Below, in pieces: positions 1-8,192 of a DNA stretch of 64,000 nt. The notes below the pieces were generated by a model. The model searched no databases. It was not told where the DNA came from and saw only the letters and a program-made list of their open reading frames with translations. The translations under genes and the position numbers were made by a program. Origin of the DNA: JALYLC01 sp963743275 (GTDB taxonomy: Bacteria > Actinomycetota > Thermoleophilia > Gaiellales > JALYLC01); contig CAVUPB010000003.1 of assembly GCA_963743275.1 (NCBI GenBank), forward strand, positions 124,001-188,000, read 5' to 3'. Within the stretch, counting starts at the first letter, position 1. Every line of letters begins with the position of its first letter.

Positions 1-1205
1 TTCGCGACGGTTGCGATCACCGCGCACCTCGTGGTGACGGGCGTCGCGCACGTGGCCGGCGGCGAGAACGCGATCGGCATCGCAGCGCTGCTCGCAGCGC
101 TGCTCGCACCACCGGTCTGGCTCGCCTTCGCGACGAGCGGGCGGACCGTCAGGAGCATGCTCGCCGGCGGCATCGGCGCGGCGTCCGCGAGCATCGGCAT
201 CGCCGTGCACGGAGTGCACGCCGCGCTCGCCGGGGCGCGTCTCGTCGACCTCACGGGGGTCATCGCCGCGATCGCGGGGCTCGCCCTCGTCGTGCTCGCC
301 TTCCGGCTGGCGCTCCGCGGCCGCCGCCGCCTCGTACAGGTGCGGCCGCGATCGCGGCCGCGTTCGTGCTGCTGCAGTGGCTGGCGATGCCGATGCTCGG
401 CGCCGGGCTCGCGACGAACGCGCGGCACGCGCGCGTCCCGCCTGCGAGCAGCCTGGGCCTTCCGGGCGCTCGCGACGTCACGTTCGCGGGCGGCGACGGC
501 GGCCGCCTCGCGGGCTGGTTCGTGCCGGGGCGCGGTGGCCGCGCGGTCATCCTCCTGCATGGCTCCCACGGCAGCCGGCTCGACACCGTGGCGCACCTGC
601 GCATGCTCGCGCACGCGGGCTTCGGCGTCCTCGCGTTCGACGCGAGCGGCCACGGCGCGAGCACGGGCGCGGCGAACGCGCTCGGCTGGCGCGGCGGCGC
701 CGACGTGGCCGGCGCGGTCGCATTCCTGCGCCGCGAGCCGCGCGTCGACGCCCGGCGGATCGCCGCCCTCGGCCTCTCCATGGGCGCCGAGGAGGCGCTG
801 CGCGCGGCCGCCGGAGGCGCACCGCTCGCGGCCGTCGTCGCCGACGGCGCCGGCGCCTCGACGCTCGGCGACCAGCGCCTCGTGACGCATGGGCTCACCG
901 CGCCGATCGCGCTGTCGACGGCGTGGCTGTCGCTGCGGGAGACCGAGCTGCTCTCGGGCGACGGCGAGCCGGCCTCGCTCGCGGGCCTCGTCGCCTCGGT
1001 CCGCTCGCCGGTACTCCTGATCGCATCGAATGCCCGGCACGAGCGCGCGCTCGGCGAGGCGTTCCGGCGGCGCATCGGCCCGCGCGCGCAACTCTGGTAC
1101 CTCGCCGACACGGCCCACACGCGCGGGCTCGCCGCGCATCCGCAGAGCTACGCGCGACGCGTGACGCGCTTCCTCGCGGGCGCGCTCGGCCCGGCGGCGG
1201 AGTAG
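1..1205 (+). CDS. Alpha/beta hydrolase with N-terminal membrane domain, 5' partial, apparent frameshift
   Basis: Serine hydrolase of the prolyl-oligopeptidase-like alpha/beta superfamily, probably membrane-tethered; substrate unknown. One frame is open from base 1 and encodes several hydrophobic helices up to about base 335. The gene then continues in another frame, where a further helix (AAAIAAAFVLLQWLAMPML) leads into the hydrolase domain from about base 366. The oxyanion segment VILLHGSHG, the nucleophile elbow GLSMG and a late histidine in DTAHTRG are visible. Joining the parts needs one missing (or two extra) bases near 330-350, in a repetitive gcggccgcg stretch; I read this as a sequence error or a broken gene. 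The true start lies left of the window. The hydrolase part is secure, the membrane part likely. Confidence 0.75.
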   Translation, partial: RDGCDHRAPRGDGRRARGRRRERDRHRSAARSAARTTGLARLRDERADRQEHARRRHRRGVREHRHRRARSARRARRGASRRPHGGHRRDRGARPRRARLPAGAPRPPPPRTGAAAIAAAFVLLQWLAMPMLGAGLATNARHARVPPASSLGLPGARDVTFAGGDGGRLAGWFVPGRGGRAVILLHGSHGSRLDTVAHLRMLAHAGFGVLAFDASGHGASTGAANALGWRGGADVAGAVAFLRREPRVDARRIAALGLSMGAEEALRAAAGGAPLAAVVADGAGASTLGDQRLVTHGLTAPIALSTAWLSLRETELLSGDGEPASLAGLVASVRSPVLLIASNARHERALGEAFRRRIGPRAQLWYLADTAHTRGLAAHPQSYARRVTRFLAGALGPAAE

Positions 1206-1687
1206 CCGGGGGCTCGCGCTGGCCCAGGACGTACCAGCTCACGCCGGCCCGCCGGCTCGTCAACGCCGTCGTGCGACCGCTGATCGGCCTCGGGCTCGCG
1301 GGGCGGCAGACGCAGCTCCTCACGGTCGTCGGCCGCCGCAGCGGACGGCGCTACTCGACGCCCGTGAAGCTCGTCGACCACGCCGGCGAGCGCTGGCTCG
1401 TGGCTCCGTACGGCGAGCGCGCATGGGTCAGGAACGCGCGCGCCGCCGGCTGGGCCGAGTTGCGCCGCGGCCGCCACAGCGAGCGCGTCGACCTCACGGA
1501 GGTCGCGCCGGCGGAGGCCGGCCCGGTGCTGCGCGAGTATCTGCGCACGACGCCCGTGACGCGGCCGTTCTTCGACGTGTCGGCCGACTCGCCGCCCGAG
1601 GAGTTCGCAGCCGAGGCCGCGCGCCACCCGGTCTTCCGCATCGCGCACGCCGACGACCGACACGCGCCGAGTCCCTCGATCGAGTGA
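1205..1687 (+). CDS. F420H2-dependent nitroreductase-like oxidoreductase (DUF385/DDN family)
   Basis: Small split-beta-barrel protein of the deazaflavin-dependent nitroreductase (DDN) family, which binds coenzyme F420 and reduces varied substrates in actinobacteria. Family hallmarks are LLTVVGRRSGRRYSTPV, RWLVAPYGERAWVRNARAA, and a C-terminal PVTRPFFDV segment. The start is uncertain: no ATG lies at the expected place. Homology seems to begin near base 1229 (RTYQLTPARRLVN), the frame is open upstream into the hydrolase gene, and the first internal GTG is at 1271. It follows the hydrolase directly, and its stop overlaps a possible GTG start of the next gene (1684), so the three genes look co-transcribed. 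The physiological substrate cannot be told. Confidence 0.75.
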   Translation, partial: AGGSRWPRTYQLTPARRLVNAVVRPLIGLGLAGRQTQLLTVVGRRSGRRYSTPVKLVDHAGERWLVAPYGERAWVRNARAAGWAELRRGRHSERVDLTEVAPAEAGPVLREYLRTTPVTRPFFDVSADSPPEEFAAEAARHPVFRIAHADDRHAPSPSIE

Positions 1688-1725
1688 TCGATGCTTCGGA
1701 CGCGCCCCTGGTGGGACAACCCGGC

Positions 1726-2172
1726 ATGGAGCCGAGCGTGAAGCTGCAGCTCGAGGCGATCGCCGAGCGGATCCCGGGCGCCCGCGGGGCGATCACCGCC
1801 CTCTGCGACGACCTCGGCATCACGGGAGACCTGCGCGACCGCGTGCGGCTGGCCACGACCGAGGCGTGCACCAACTGCGTCGTCCACGCCTACCGCGGCG
1901 CCGGCGACGCAGCGACGTTCGAGCTCGACGCGCGCGTCGAGGAGAACGCGCTCGTGATCGTCGTGCGCGACGGCGGCGTCGGCTTCTTCGGCGAGCGCCC
2001 GCCGCGGAACGACGACGCGGGCCGCGGCATCCCGCTGATCGACCTCGTCGCCGACAGCGCGCAGATCTGGTCGCGGCCCGGCCAGGGCACCCGGATCACG
2101 ATGCGCTTCGCGCTGCCCCGCCGTCGCGCGGCACACCGCCCGGCGGCCCGATCCGCCGCCCGCGCGGCCTAA
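1726..2172 (+). CDS. Anti-sigma regulatory factor / serine kinase (RsbW/SpoIIAB-like HATPase)
   Basis: GHKL-type ATP-binding protein of the anti-sigma factor family, which sequesters an alternative sigma factor or phosphorylates an anti-anti-sigma partner in the cytoplasm. The N-box EACTNCVVHAY, the G1 box VRDGGVGF and the G2 region GRGIPLIDLVAD...GQGTRITM follow each other as in RsbW. An ATG at 1726 puts the first residues just before the conserved start; a GTG at 1684 overlapping the upstream stop (GTGA) is the alternative. The C-terminal 20 residues are Ala/Arg-rich and poorly structured. No sigma factor or antagonist gene is next to it, so the partner is unknown. Confidence 0.85.
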   Translation: MEPSVKLQLEAIAERIPGARGAITALCDDLGITGDLRDRVRLATTEACTNCVVHAYRGAGDAATFELDARVEENALVIVVRDGGVGFFGERPPRNDDAGRGIPLIDLVADSAQIWSRPGQGTRITMRFALPRRRAAHRPAARSAARAA

Positions 2173-2468
2173 GACGTGCTCACAGAATGAGCGTGAGTGG
2201 TCTGGGTGGCAGTCGCGCGCTGCCGGACTCCCGCAAGACCTGCGGCGCCCCGCACCCGGCTCGCGCGCGGCGTGGTGATGTCACTATGCGTCGTGGGCGA
2301 GCGGGGGCGGAAGCGGAGGGCTCGCGGAGACCGCCTGCCTCTTGGAACGCGCCGCCGCCTGCGAGCCGGCAGGCACGCTCGCTCCACCACACCAGCCGCC
2401 ACGCTATCGAAGAAGCTCCGTCAGAGCTTCCCAAGCTCCGAACGCCAGCTCATTCTGTCAGCACGTCT
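2172..2468. repeat. Gene-free element bounded by 21-bp inverted repeats (MITE-like candidate)
   Basis: Bases 2172-2192 and 2448-2468 are inverted copies matching at 20 of 21 positions (left half reads gacgtgctcacagaatgagc from 2173). They enclose about 255 bp with no convincing gene. The element fills almost exactly the space between the TAA of the anti-sigma gene (2170-2172) and the TAG of the convergent regulator (2474-2476). Inside are a 7-bp hairpin (2412-2430) and a gcctgc/gcaggc hairpin. I see no clear target-site duplication. It may be a small non-autonomous transposon, or simply a large bidirectional terminator structure. Confidence 0.5.
2412..2430. terminator. Hairpin in the convergent intergenic region
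   Basis: Perfect stem gaagctc/gagcttc with loop cgtca, between two convergent genes. There is no T-run, so its role as terminator is inferred only from position. Confidence 0.35.
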
Positions 2469-2473
2469 GAGTT

Positions 2474-3196
2474 CTAGGCGGCGTCGCTGCCGCGCTGCTC
2501 GGCGCCGAAGCGGTAGCCGACGCCGTAGTGCGTGTGCACGTAGGCGAACGTGGAGCGCCGGTCGAGCTTCTCGCGCAGCTTGCGCACGAACACGTCGACG
2601 GTGCGGTCGCGGTGGCGGTAGGGCACGTCCCAGACGCGCTGGTGCAGCTCGTCGCGGCTCAGCACCCGGCCGTCGTTGCGCGCCAGCTGATGCAGCAGGC
2701 GGAACTCGGTCCGCGTGAGGCGCGCGTCGGTCGCAGTGCCCTCGGCGCCGAGCAGGAAGGCGCGGTGCTGGGCGGGATCGATGCGCAGGCCCGGGAACTC
2801 GAGCGCCTGCTCGCGCGCCGTGGGCGGCGCGATGCGGGCGCGGCGGGCGAGCGCCTGCACGCGCGCCATGAACTCGGCCATCCCGAACGGCTTCGCGAGG
2901 TAGTCGTCGGCGCCGAGCGCGAGCGTGGCGACCTTGTCGTGCTCGTTGCCGCGCGCGCTGACCGCCAGGATCGGGGTCATGAGCCCCTCGTCGCGGGCGC
3001 GCTCGATCAGGCCCCAGCCGTCGAGGCCCGGGAGCATGAGATCGACGACGCAGACGTCGGGTCGCTCGAAGCGCAGCTTGCGCAGGCCCTTCGTGCCGTC
3101 TTCGGCCCATTCGACGTCGAATCCGGACGTGCGCAGATGCGCGCCCATCGCCCTCGCGATGACGCCGTCGTCCTCGATCACGAGCACCGCGGTCAT
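2474..3196 (-). CDS. OmpR/PhoB-family response regulator
   Basis: Two-domain DNA-binding response regulator, 240 residues. The receiver domain (about 1-120) has the acidic pair E8/D9/D10, the phosphoacceptor D52 in VVDLMLPG and a conserved lysine in YLAKPFG. The C-terminal winged helix (about 135-235) ends in the usual VDVFVRKLREKLD...VHTHYGVGYRF. No histidine kinase gene is nearby, so it is an orphan here. It diverges from the cyclic-di-GMP gene at 3329, with 132 bp between the starts that should hold both promoters. The start ATG at 3196 gives the standard MTAVLVIEDD beginning. Confidence 0.92.
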   Translation of the reverse strand: MTAVLVIEDDGVIARAMGAHLRTSGFDVEWAEDGTKGLRKLRFERPDVCVVDLMLPGLDGWGLIERARDEGLMTPILAVSARGNEHDKVATLALGADDYLAKPFGMAEFMARVQALARRARIAPPTAREQALEFPGLRIDPAQHRAFLLGAEGTATDARLTRTEFRLLHQLARNDGRVLSRDELHQRVWDVPYRHRDRTVDVFVRKLREKLDRRSTFAYVHTHYGVGYRFGAEQRGSDAA

Positions 3197-3328
3197 CCAA
3201 GACCAGGTAATAGCTCGCACACGGGGACGCGCGGGCGACGAACTGGTGAAGTCGCGGTGAACATCCGGTGATGCCCGCCTCATTTGGGTGCTCAAGCGCG
3301 TCGGGCTGGGCGCCGATGACACTTTCTG

Positions 3329-5644
3329 GTGCGTCCCTTCGTCGATCACCCTGGCGGGCGACCGCCCGGTGCAGGCACGCTGCCGACTCTGGCGGCGGCC
3401 CTGACCGCGCTCGGAACCTACCGCGCGCGGCTGACCGAGACCGGCCTGATCCGCGAGTTCGTCGAGGCCGGCCGCCTGCGCAGCGAGGGCGTCGAGCCGC
3501 GCAGCTTCACGTCCGCCGTCGACCCGTCCGACGCCGTCGAGCTCACGCGGCTCGCGAGCGACGTCCGCCGCGACGGGCGCGGCGAGGTGCAGTACCGCGT
3601 GCAGGGCGCGCGCGGGACGCTCTACGTGCGCGAGCGCGCCGCGGCCGATCGCGACGGCACGGTCGTCGGCGTGATCGAGGACGTCGGCAGCGAGCACGAG
3701 CGCCTGGTGCGCGCCGAGACGATCGAGCGGCTCCTGATCGAGCTCGAGGAGCACCTCTACACGGGCTGGTTCGACGACGAGGGCACCTACCACGAGACGT
3801 ACCAGAGCCCGAACGGCCACCTCCTCCTGGGCGGCCTCGAGGCCGACGAGAACGCCGAGAACTGGACGGCCGCCGTCCATCCGGACGACCAGGCCGCCTA
3901 CACCGCGTTCATGGCGGCGCAGATGACGAACGATCAGGCGTCGGTCGAGTACCGCCTGTGCGGCGCCGACGGCGTCACGCGCTGGATGCGCGAGCGCTCG
4001 AAGAGCCAGCGCCTCCCCGGGGGCGCGATGGAGGTCATCGGCATCGCGACCGACATCTCGTCGAGCCGTGCGGCAGCCGCTGCGCTCGCCGCCAGCGAGG
4101 CCAAGCTCGAGCACGTCCTCAAGGCGGTCGACGCCTACGTCTACGTGCTCGAGTGCGACACCGGCGGCGTCTGGCGCACGATCAGCGCGAGCCCGAACCG
4201 CCAGCGCTTCACCGGCGGCGTCGCGCCCGATGGCGACAGCTCGCGCGCCGAGTGGCTCGAGCTCATCCACCCCGACGACCGCGGCGACGTCGGGCTCCAG
4301 ACCGAGGCGTTCGAGCAGGGCAAGCAGTTCGAGGCCTCCTACCGCCTCGTCGGGTACGACGGGATCGAGCGCTGGGTGATGGACCGCAACGTGCCCTACG
4401 ACACGGGCGACGGGCGCAACGTGCGCCTCGGGCTCGTGCTCGACGTCAGCGACCGGCGCCAGCTCGAGCGGCGCCTGCAGTCGAGTGTCGACGAGCTGCG
4501 GTCGGCGAACGCCGAGCTGCGCAAGCTGCGCATGCAGGCCGAGCTGCAGGCGCGCACCGATGTCGTGACGAGCGCGTACAACCGCCTCGCGCTGAGCGAG
4601 CACGTGGCGCTCGCGCTCGAGGCCGGGCACGCGGGCGGGCTCCTGCTCTTCGACCTCGACCACTTCAAGCAGATCAACGACGCATTCGGCCACGGCGCCG
4701 GCGACCGCGTGCTGGTCGAGGTCGCGCGCCGGCTCGGCGACGCCGTCGGGGCCGACGATTGCGTCGCGCGCTGGGGCGGCGAGGAGTTCGCCGTCCTGAT
4801 CCGCGGGGTCCGGGACGAACGCGAGCTCGCGCAGCGCGCAACCGAGCTGCAGCGGGCGATCGACGGCACGCCGATCGTCGTGGACGGCGAGCATCTGACC
4901 GTCGAGGTCTCCGGCGGCGCGACGCCGCTCAAGGCCGGCGACAGCCTCGACACGCTCGTCGAGCAGGCCGACCGCGCGCTCTACGCGGCCAAGCGCCGCG
5001 GGCGCAACCGCGTGCTGCTGGCGAGCGAGATCACCGAGAGCGACCTGATCGCCGAGCGCCCGGAGGCCATTCGCATCGCAGAGGCGCTCGCCGTCGCGGT
5101 CGGCGTACGCGAGGGCGCACCGCCCGAGCATCCCGCCTACGTCGCGTCGCTGGCGGCGCGCATCGCCCGCTGCCTGCACCTCGATTCGCGGACGGCGCTG
5201 CGCTGCGAGCTGGGCGGCTGGCTGCACGACATCGGCAAGCTCTCGGTGCCCGAGCGCGTGCTGCTCAAGCCGATGATGCTGGACGACGAGGAGTGGGAGA
5301 TCATGCGCTGCCACCCCGAGCTCGGCGAGCAGATCGTCGAGCGCATCCCGGCCCTGCGCGCCGCCGCGCCGGCCATCCGCCACCACCACGAGCGCTTCGA
5401 CGGCGACGGCTACCCCGACGGGCTCTCGTCGGCCGAGATCCCCATCGAGGCGCGCATCGTCGCGGTCGCCGACACGTTCTCCGCGATGACGCAGATCCGG
5501 CCCTACGCGTCGCCGCGCACGGCCGAGGATGCGCTGCACGAGCTCCGCCGCTGCGCCGGCAGCCAGTTCGACCCGGCGATCGTCGCCGCGCTCGAGGCCG
5601 TGCTCGCGGCCGAGGACGCCGACGCGCTCCCGCACGCGGCCTGA
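3329..5644 (+). CDS. PAS-PAS-PAS-GGDEF-HD-GYP cyclic-di-GMP signalling protein
   Basis: Soluble 771-residue sensor that carries both a diguanylate cyclase and a predicted cyclic-di-GMP phosphodiesterase. PAS-like folds occupy roughly residues 40-130, 145-250 and 265-380 (the last two with the WxxxxHPDDR pattern). A GGDEF domain follows, with FDLDHFKQINDAFGHGAGD and the active-site GGEEF at 483-487. No RxxD inhibitory site precedes it. The HD-GYP domain has HDIGK at 633-637 and HHHERFDGDGYPDGL at 685-699, both intact. Start GTG 3329 is the first good one. No membrane segment is visible, so the signal is presumably cytoplasmic. Both activities look intact, so the net effect on cyclic-di-GMP cannot be predicted. 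Confidence 0.93.
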   Translation: MRPFVDHPGGRPPGAGTLPTLAAALTALGTYRARLTETGLIREFVEAGRLRSEGVEPRSFTSAVDPSDAVELTRLASDVRRDGRGEVQYRVQGARGTLYVRERAAADRDGTVVGVIEDVGSEHERLVRAETIERLLIELEEHLYTGWFDDEGTYHETYQSPNGHLLLGGLEADENAENWTAAVHPDDQAAYTAFMAAQMTNDQASVEYRLCGADGVTRWMRERSKSQRLPGGAMEVIGIATDISSSRAAAAALAASEAKLEHVLKAVDAYVYVLECDTGGVWRTISASPNRQRFTGGVAPDGDSSRAEWLELIHPDDRGDVGLQTEAFEQGKQFEASYRLVGYDGIERWVMDRNVPYDTGDGRNVRLGLVLDVSDRRQLERRLQSSVDELRSANAELRKLRMQAELQARTDVVTSAYNRLALSEHVALALEAGHAGGLLLFDLDHFKQINDAFGHGAGDRVLVEVARRLGDAVGADDCVARWGGEEFAVLIRGVRDERELAQRATELQRAIDGTPIVVDGEHLTVEVSGGATPLKAGDSLDTLVEQADRALYAAKRRGRNRVLLASEITESDLIAERPEAIRIAEALAVAVGVREGAPPEHPAYVASLAARIARCLHLDSRTALRCELGGWLHDIGKLSVPERVLLKPMMLDDEEWEIMRCHPELGEQIVERIPALRAAAPAIRHHHERFDGDGYPDGLSSAEIPIEARIVAVADTFSAMTQIRPYASPRTAEDALHELRRCAGSQFDPAIVAALEAVLAAEDADALPHAA

Positions 5645-5696
5645 GAACCGCCGCGGTCCGGCGCCCCGGCCGCGCGGATGTGGTGAGAATTCGCGC

Positions 5697-6191
5697 ATGA
5701 GCACGCCGGCGCCGAACTCGCGCGAACGGGTCCGCACCGCGCTGCTGGCGGCGGGGCTGCAGTGCGACATCGTCGAGACCCCCGATTCGGCTCGCACCGC
5801 CGTCGAGGCGGCCGCGGCGGTCGGCTCGAGCGTCGCGCAGATCGTGAAGTCGCTCGTCTTCCTGTGCGACGACGAGCCGGTGCTCGCGCTCGTCGCGGGC
5901 GACAACCGCCTCGACGAGCGGCGGCTCGGGGAGGTCGCGGGCGGGCGCATCGGGCGCGCCGACGCCGCTCGCGTACGCGAGCACACCGGATTCGCGATCG
6001 GCGGCGTCGCCCCGCTGGGCTCGCTGCAGCCGCTGCGGGTGTTCTGCGACGCCGACCTGCTCGCGCACGCCCACGTGTGGGCGGCCGCCGGTGCGCCGCA
6101 CGCCGTCTTTCGCGTCGAGCCCGGCGCGCTCGTCGCGGCCGTCGGCGCCACCGTCGCCGAGCTCGCACAGCGGGAGCCGCGCGGGGACTGA
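5697..6191 (+). CDS. YbaK/EbsC-type aminoacyl-tRNA deacylase
   Basis: Single-domain member of the YbaK/ProX trans-editing family, which hydrolyses mischarged aminoacyl-tRNAs (typically Cys-tRNA-Pro or Ala-tRNA-Pro). Typical features are the N-terminal EAAAAVGSSVAQIVKSLVF segment with the conserved lysine, the DNRLDERRL helix, and GFAIGGVAPLG in the substrate pocket. Length (164 residues) is normal. It begins 52 bp after the GGDEF/HD-GYP gene and may share its transcript. The exact editing specificity cannot be judged. Confidence 0.88.
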   Translation: MSTPAPNSRERVRTALLAAGLQCDIVETPDSARTAVEAAAAVGSSVAQIVKSLVFLCDDEPVLALVAGDNRLDERRLGEVAGGRIGRADAARVREHTGFAIGGVAPLGSLQPLRVFCDADLLAHAHVWAAAGAPHAVFRVEPGALVAAVGATVAELAQREPRGD

Positions 6192-6277
6192 ATTCCCGCA
6201 CGCGCGACGAGTGTCCTGGGCCGGAAGTTCGCTGCCGCGACTGCACCGTCCGGGCGCCCTGGGCGCGACGCGGCGTC

Positions 6278-6305
6278 TTGCTCAGGCTGGCCTGGACACT
6301 AGACT
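6278..6305 (+). promoter_or_regulatory. Predicted promoter of the dehydrogenase operon
   Basis: A -35-like TTGCTC (6278-6283), 16-bp spacer and -10-like TAGACT (6300-6305) lie 10 nt before the ATG at 6316, implying a very short leader. Confidence 0.45.
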
Positions 6306-6315
6306 CTGTGGGCTC

Positions 6316-7248
6316 ATGCTCGCCGTGACGGTCACGCCCGGAGGGTCGCCCGCACTGCGCGAGCTCCCCTCCCCCACTGCGCCCCCTGGCGGCGTCCTCG
6401 TGCGCGTGCGCGCGTGCGGGTTGTGCGGGAGCGACGTCGAGAAGCTGCGGCCGGGCGGCGCGTCCGCGGGCGCGGTTCTCGGGCACGAGATCGCGGGCGT
6501 CGTGGTGGGCGGAGCGCTGCCCGCCGGCCTGCGCGTCGCACTCGCCCACCACGTGCCATGCGGCGCCTGCGCGAGCTGCGAGGCAGGGCACGAGCCGCTC
6601 TGTGCGGAGTTCGTGGCGAGCGCGCTCGAGCCCGGGGGGTTCTGCGAGCTCACCGCCGCCTCGCCCGCGCACGTCGCCCACGCCGTGCTGCCGCTGCCCG
6701 ACCACGTCAGCGACCTCGCCGGCACGTTCGTCGAGCCGCTCGCGTGCGTGCTGCGCGGCATCGAGGGGCTGGGCGGGGACGCGCTCGTGGCGGGTGCGGG
6801 ATCGATCGGCCTGCTCGCCGCGCAGGCGCTGCGCGCGCACGGCTCGCAGGTGCGCGTGCTCGAGCCCGAGCCGCTGCGCGCCCGCCGCGCCGCCGAGCTC
6901 GGCTTCGAGGCTCCGCGCACGGGCGAGCGCTTCGCCGGCGCGCTGCTCTCGGCCTCCGCAGCGCTGCCCGAAGCCCTGCGCCTGCTCGCCCCCGGCGGCG
7001 AGCTCGTGCTCTTCAGCGGCGGGGCCGAGCAGGCCCTCGACGTCGACCGCGTCTACCGCGGCGAGCTCGTCGTGCGCGGCCTCCGCTCGTCGACGCCGCG
7101 CCATCTGCGCGCGGCGCTCGCGCTGATCGCGAGCGGCGCCGTCGACTGCGACGGCCTCGTCGACTGCGTCCTCGGCCTCGAGGAGTTCGACGACGGCCTC
7201 GCGCGCTACCGCAGCCGCCGGGCGCTCAAGGTGGTGTTCGCGCCGTGA
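6316..7248 (+). CDS. Zinc-dependent MDR-family dehydrogenase (first of a tandem pair)
   Basis: Medium-chain dehydrogenase/reductase, 310 residues, shorter than the usual 340-350. The catalytic zinc region CGLCGSD and GHE, and the structural zinc lobe CGACASCEAGHEPLC, are present. The NAD(P) fold carries the glycine motif VAGAGSIG. It resembles sorbitol/threonine dehydrogenases but the substrate is unknown. Its stop overlaps the GTG of the second dehydrogenase (GTGA), so the two are translationally coupled and probably work on the same pathway. The two proteins are paralogues of similar size, which could indicate a heteromer or consecutive oxidations. Confidence 0.85.
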   Translation: MLAVTVTPGGSPALRELPSPTAPPGGVLVRVRACGLCGSDVEKLRPGGASAGAVLGHEIAGVVVGGALPAGLRVALAHHVPCGACASCEAGHEPLCAEFVASALEPGGFCELTAASPAHVAHAVLPLPDHVSDLAGTFVEPLACVLRGIEGLGGDALVAGAGSIGLLAAQALRAHGSQVRVLEPEPLRARRAAELGFEAPRTGERFAGALLSASAALPEALRLLAPGGELVLFSGGAEQALDVDRVYRGELVVRGLRSSTPRHLRAALALIASGAVDCDGLVDCVLGLEEFDDGLARYRSRRALKVVFAP

Positions 7249-8192
7249 TCGCCGCGCGCTTCTGGGCGCCCCAGGACGTGCGCGTCGAGCACGTCGCCGA
7301 GCCCGAGCCGCGCGCGGGCGAGGTCGTGCTGCGCGTCGCCGCGGCGCTCACCTGCGGCACGGACGCCAAGTGCTACCGGCGCGGGCACCCCGTCCTGCTC
7401 GGGCCGGCACCCGCGCCGTTCGGGCACGAGTACGCCGGGCACGTGATCGCCCGCGGAGAGGGCGCGCCGTTCGCGGAGGGAGACCTCGTGTGCGGCGTGA
7501 ACTCGGCGCCCTGTGGCGCGTGCCGTGCCTGCGCCGCGGGACGCGAGGAGCTGTGCTCCGACCTGTATCCGCTGCTCAACGGGGCGTACGCCGAGCTGCT
7601 GCGCGTGCCCGAGCGCATCGCGCGCGTGAACCTGCACCGCGTGCCCGAGGGCGTCGCGCCGGAGATCGCGGCGGCCATCGAGCCGCTCGCATGCGCGGTG
7701 CACGGCGCCGACGACGCCGACGTGCGGCCCGGCCAGCGCATCGCGATCCTCGGCCGCGGCCCGCTCGGGCGGATGCTCGCGTTCGCATGCGAGGCGCGGG
7801 GCGCCACGGCGGACCTGCTCGGCCGCGGCGAGGGCGAGCAGCGGGGCTACGAGACCGTGATCGAGGCGGCGGGCACCCGGGACGCGTGGGAGCAGGCGAT
7901 CGCGCTCGCGGCGCCTGGCGGCATGGTCGTGCTCTTCGGCGGGCTCCCGCGCGAGACCGTCGTGCCCGTGGACAGCTACCGCCTGCACTACGAGGCGCTG
8001 ACGCTGCGCGGCTCGTTTCACCACCGGCCGCGCGACGTGCAGGCGGCGCTCGGCCTGCTGCAGCGCGCGGCTTCGGCGATCACGCGGCTGCTCACGCACG
8101 AGTTCGCGCTCGCCGACGTCGTCGAGCCGCTCGCGCGCAGCGCGGGCCTCGCTCCGCGCGACGGGCTCCTGAAGGCGGTGATCCGGCCGTGA
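7245..8192 (+). CDS. Zinc-dependent MDR-family dehydrogenase (second of a tandem pair)
   Basis: Paralogue of the preceding gene, 315 residues. It keeps CGTDAKC and GHEYAG for catalytic zinc and CGACRACAAGREELC for structural zinc. The dinucleotide motif is degenerate-looking (ILGRGPLG), and the Rossmann half is shortened relative to typical family members. The GTG start at 7245 overlaps the previous stop, and its own stop overlaps the next GTG (8189), so it sits in the middle of an overlapping four-gene operon. Substrate unknown; a carbohydrate alcohol is plausible for the family. Confidence 0.85.
   Translation: MIAARFWAPQDVRVEHVAEPEPRAGEVVLRVAAALTCGTDAKCYRRGHPVLLGPAPAPFGHEYAGHVIARGEGAPFAEGDLVCGVNSAPCGACRACAAGREELCSDLYPLLNGAYAELLRVPERIARVNLHRVPEGVAPEIAAAIEPLACAVHGADDADVRPGQRIAILGRGPLGRMLAFACEARGATADLLGRGEGEQRGYETVIEAAGTRDAWEQAIALAAPGGMVVLFGGLPRETVVPVDSYRLHYEALTLRGSFHHRPRDVQAALGLLQRAASAITRLLTHEFALADVVEPLARSAGLAPRDGLLKAVIRP

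Noticed and set aside
2474..6151. A 1225-codon open frame on the minus strand
   Set aside because: It covers the GGDEF/HD-GYP and YbaK genes in antisense; only its last 240 codons (the response regulator) look like a protein. Long antisense frames are expected at this GC content.
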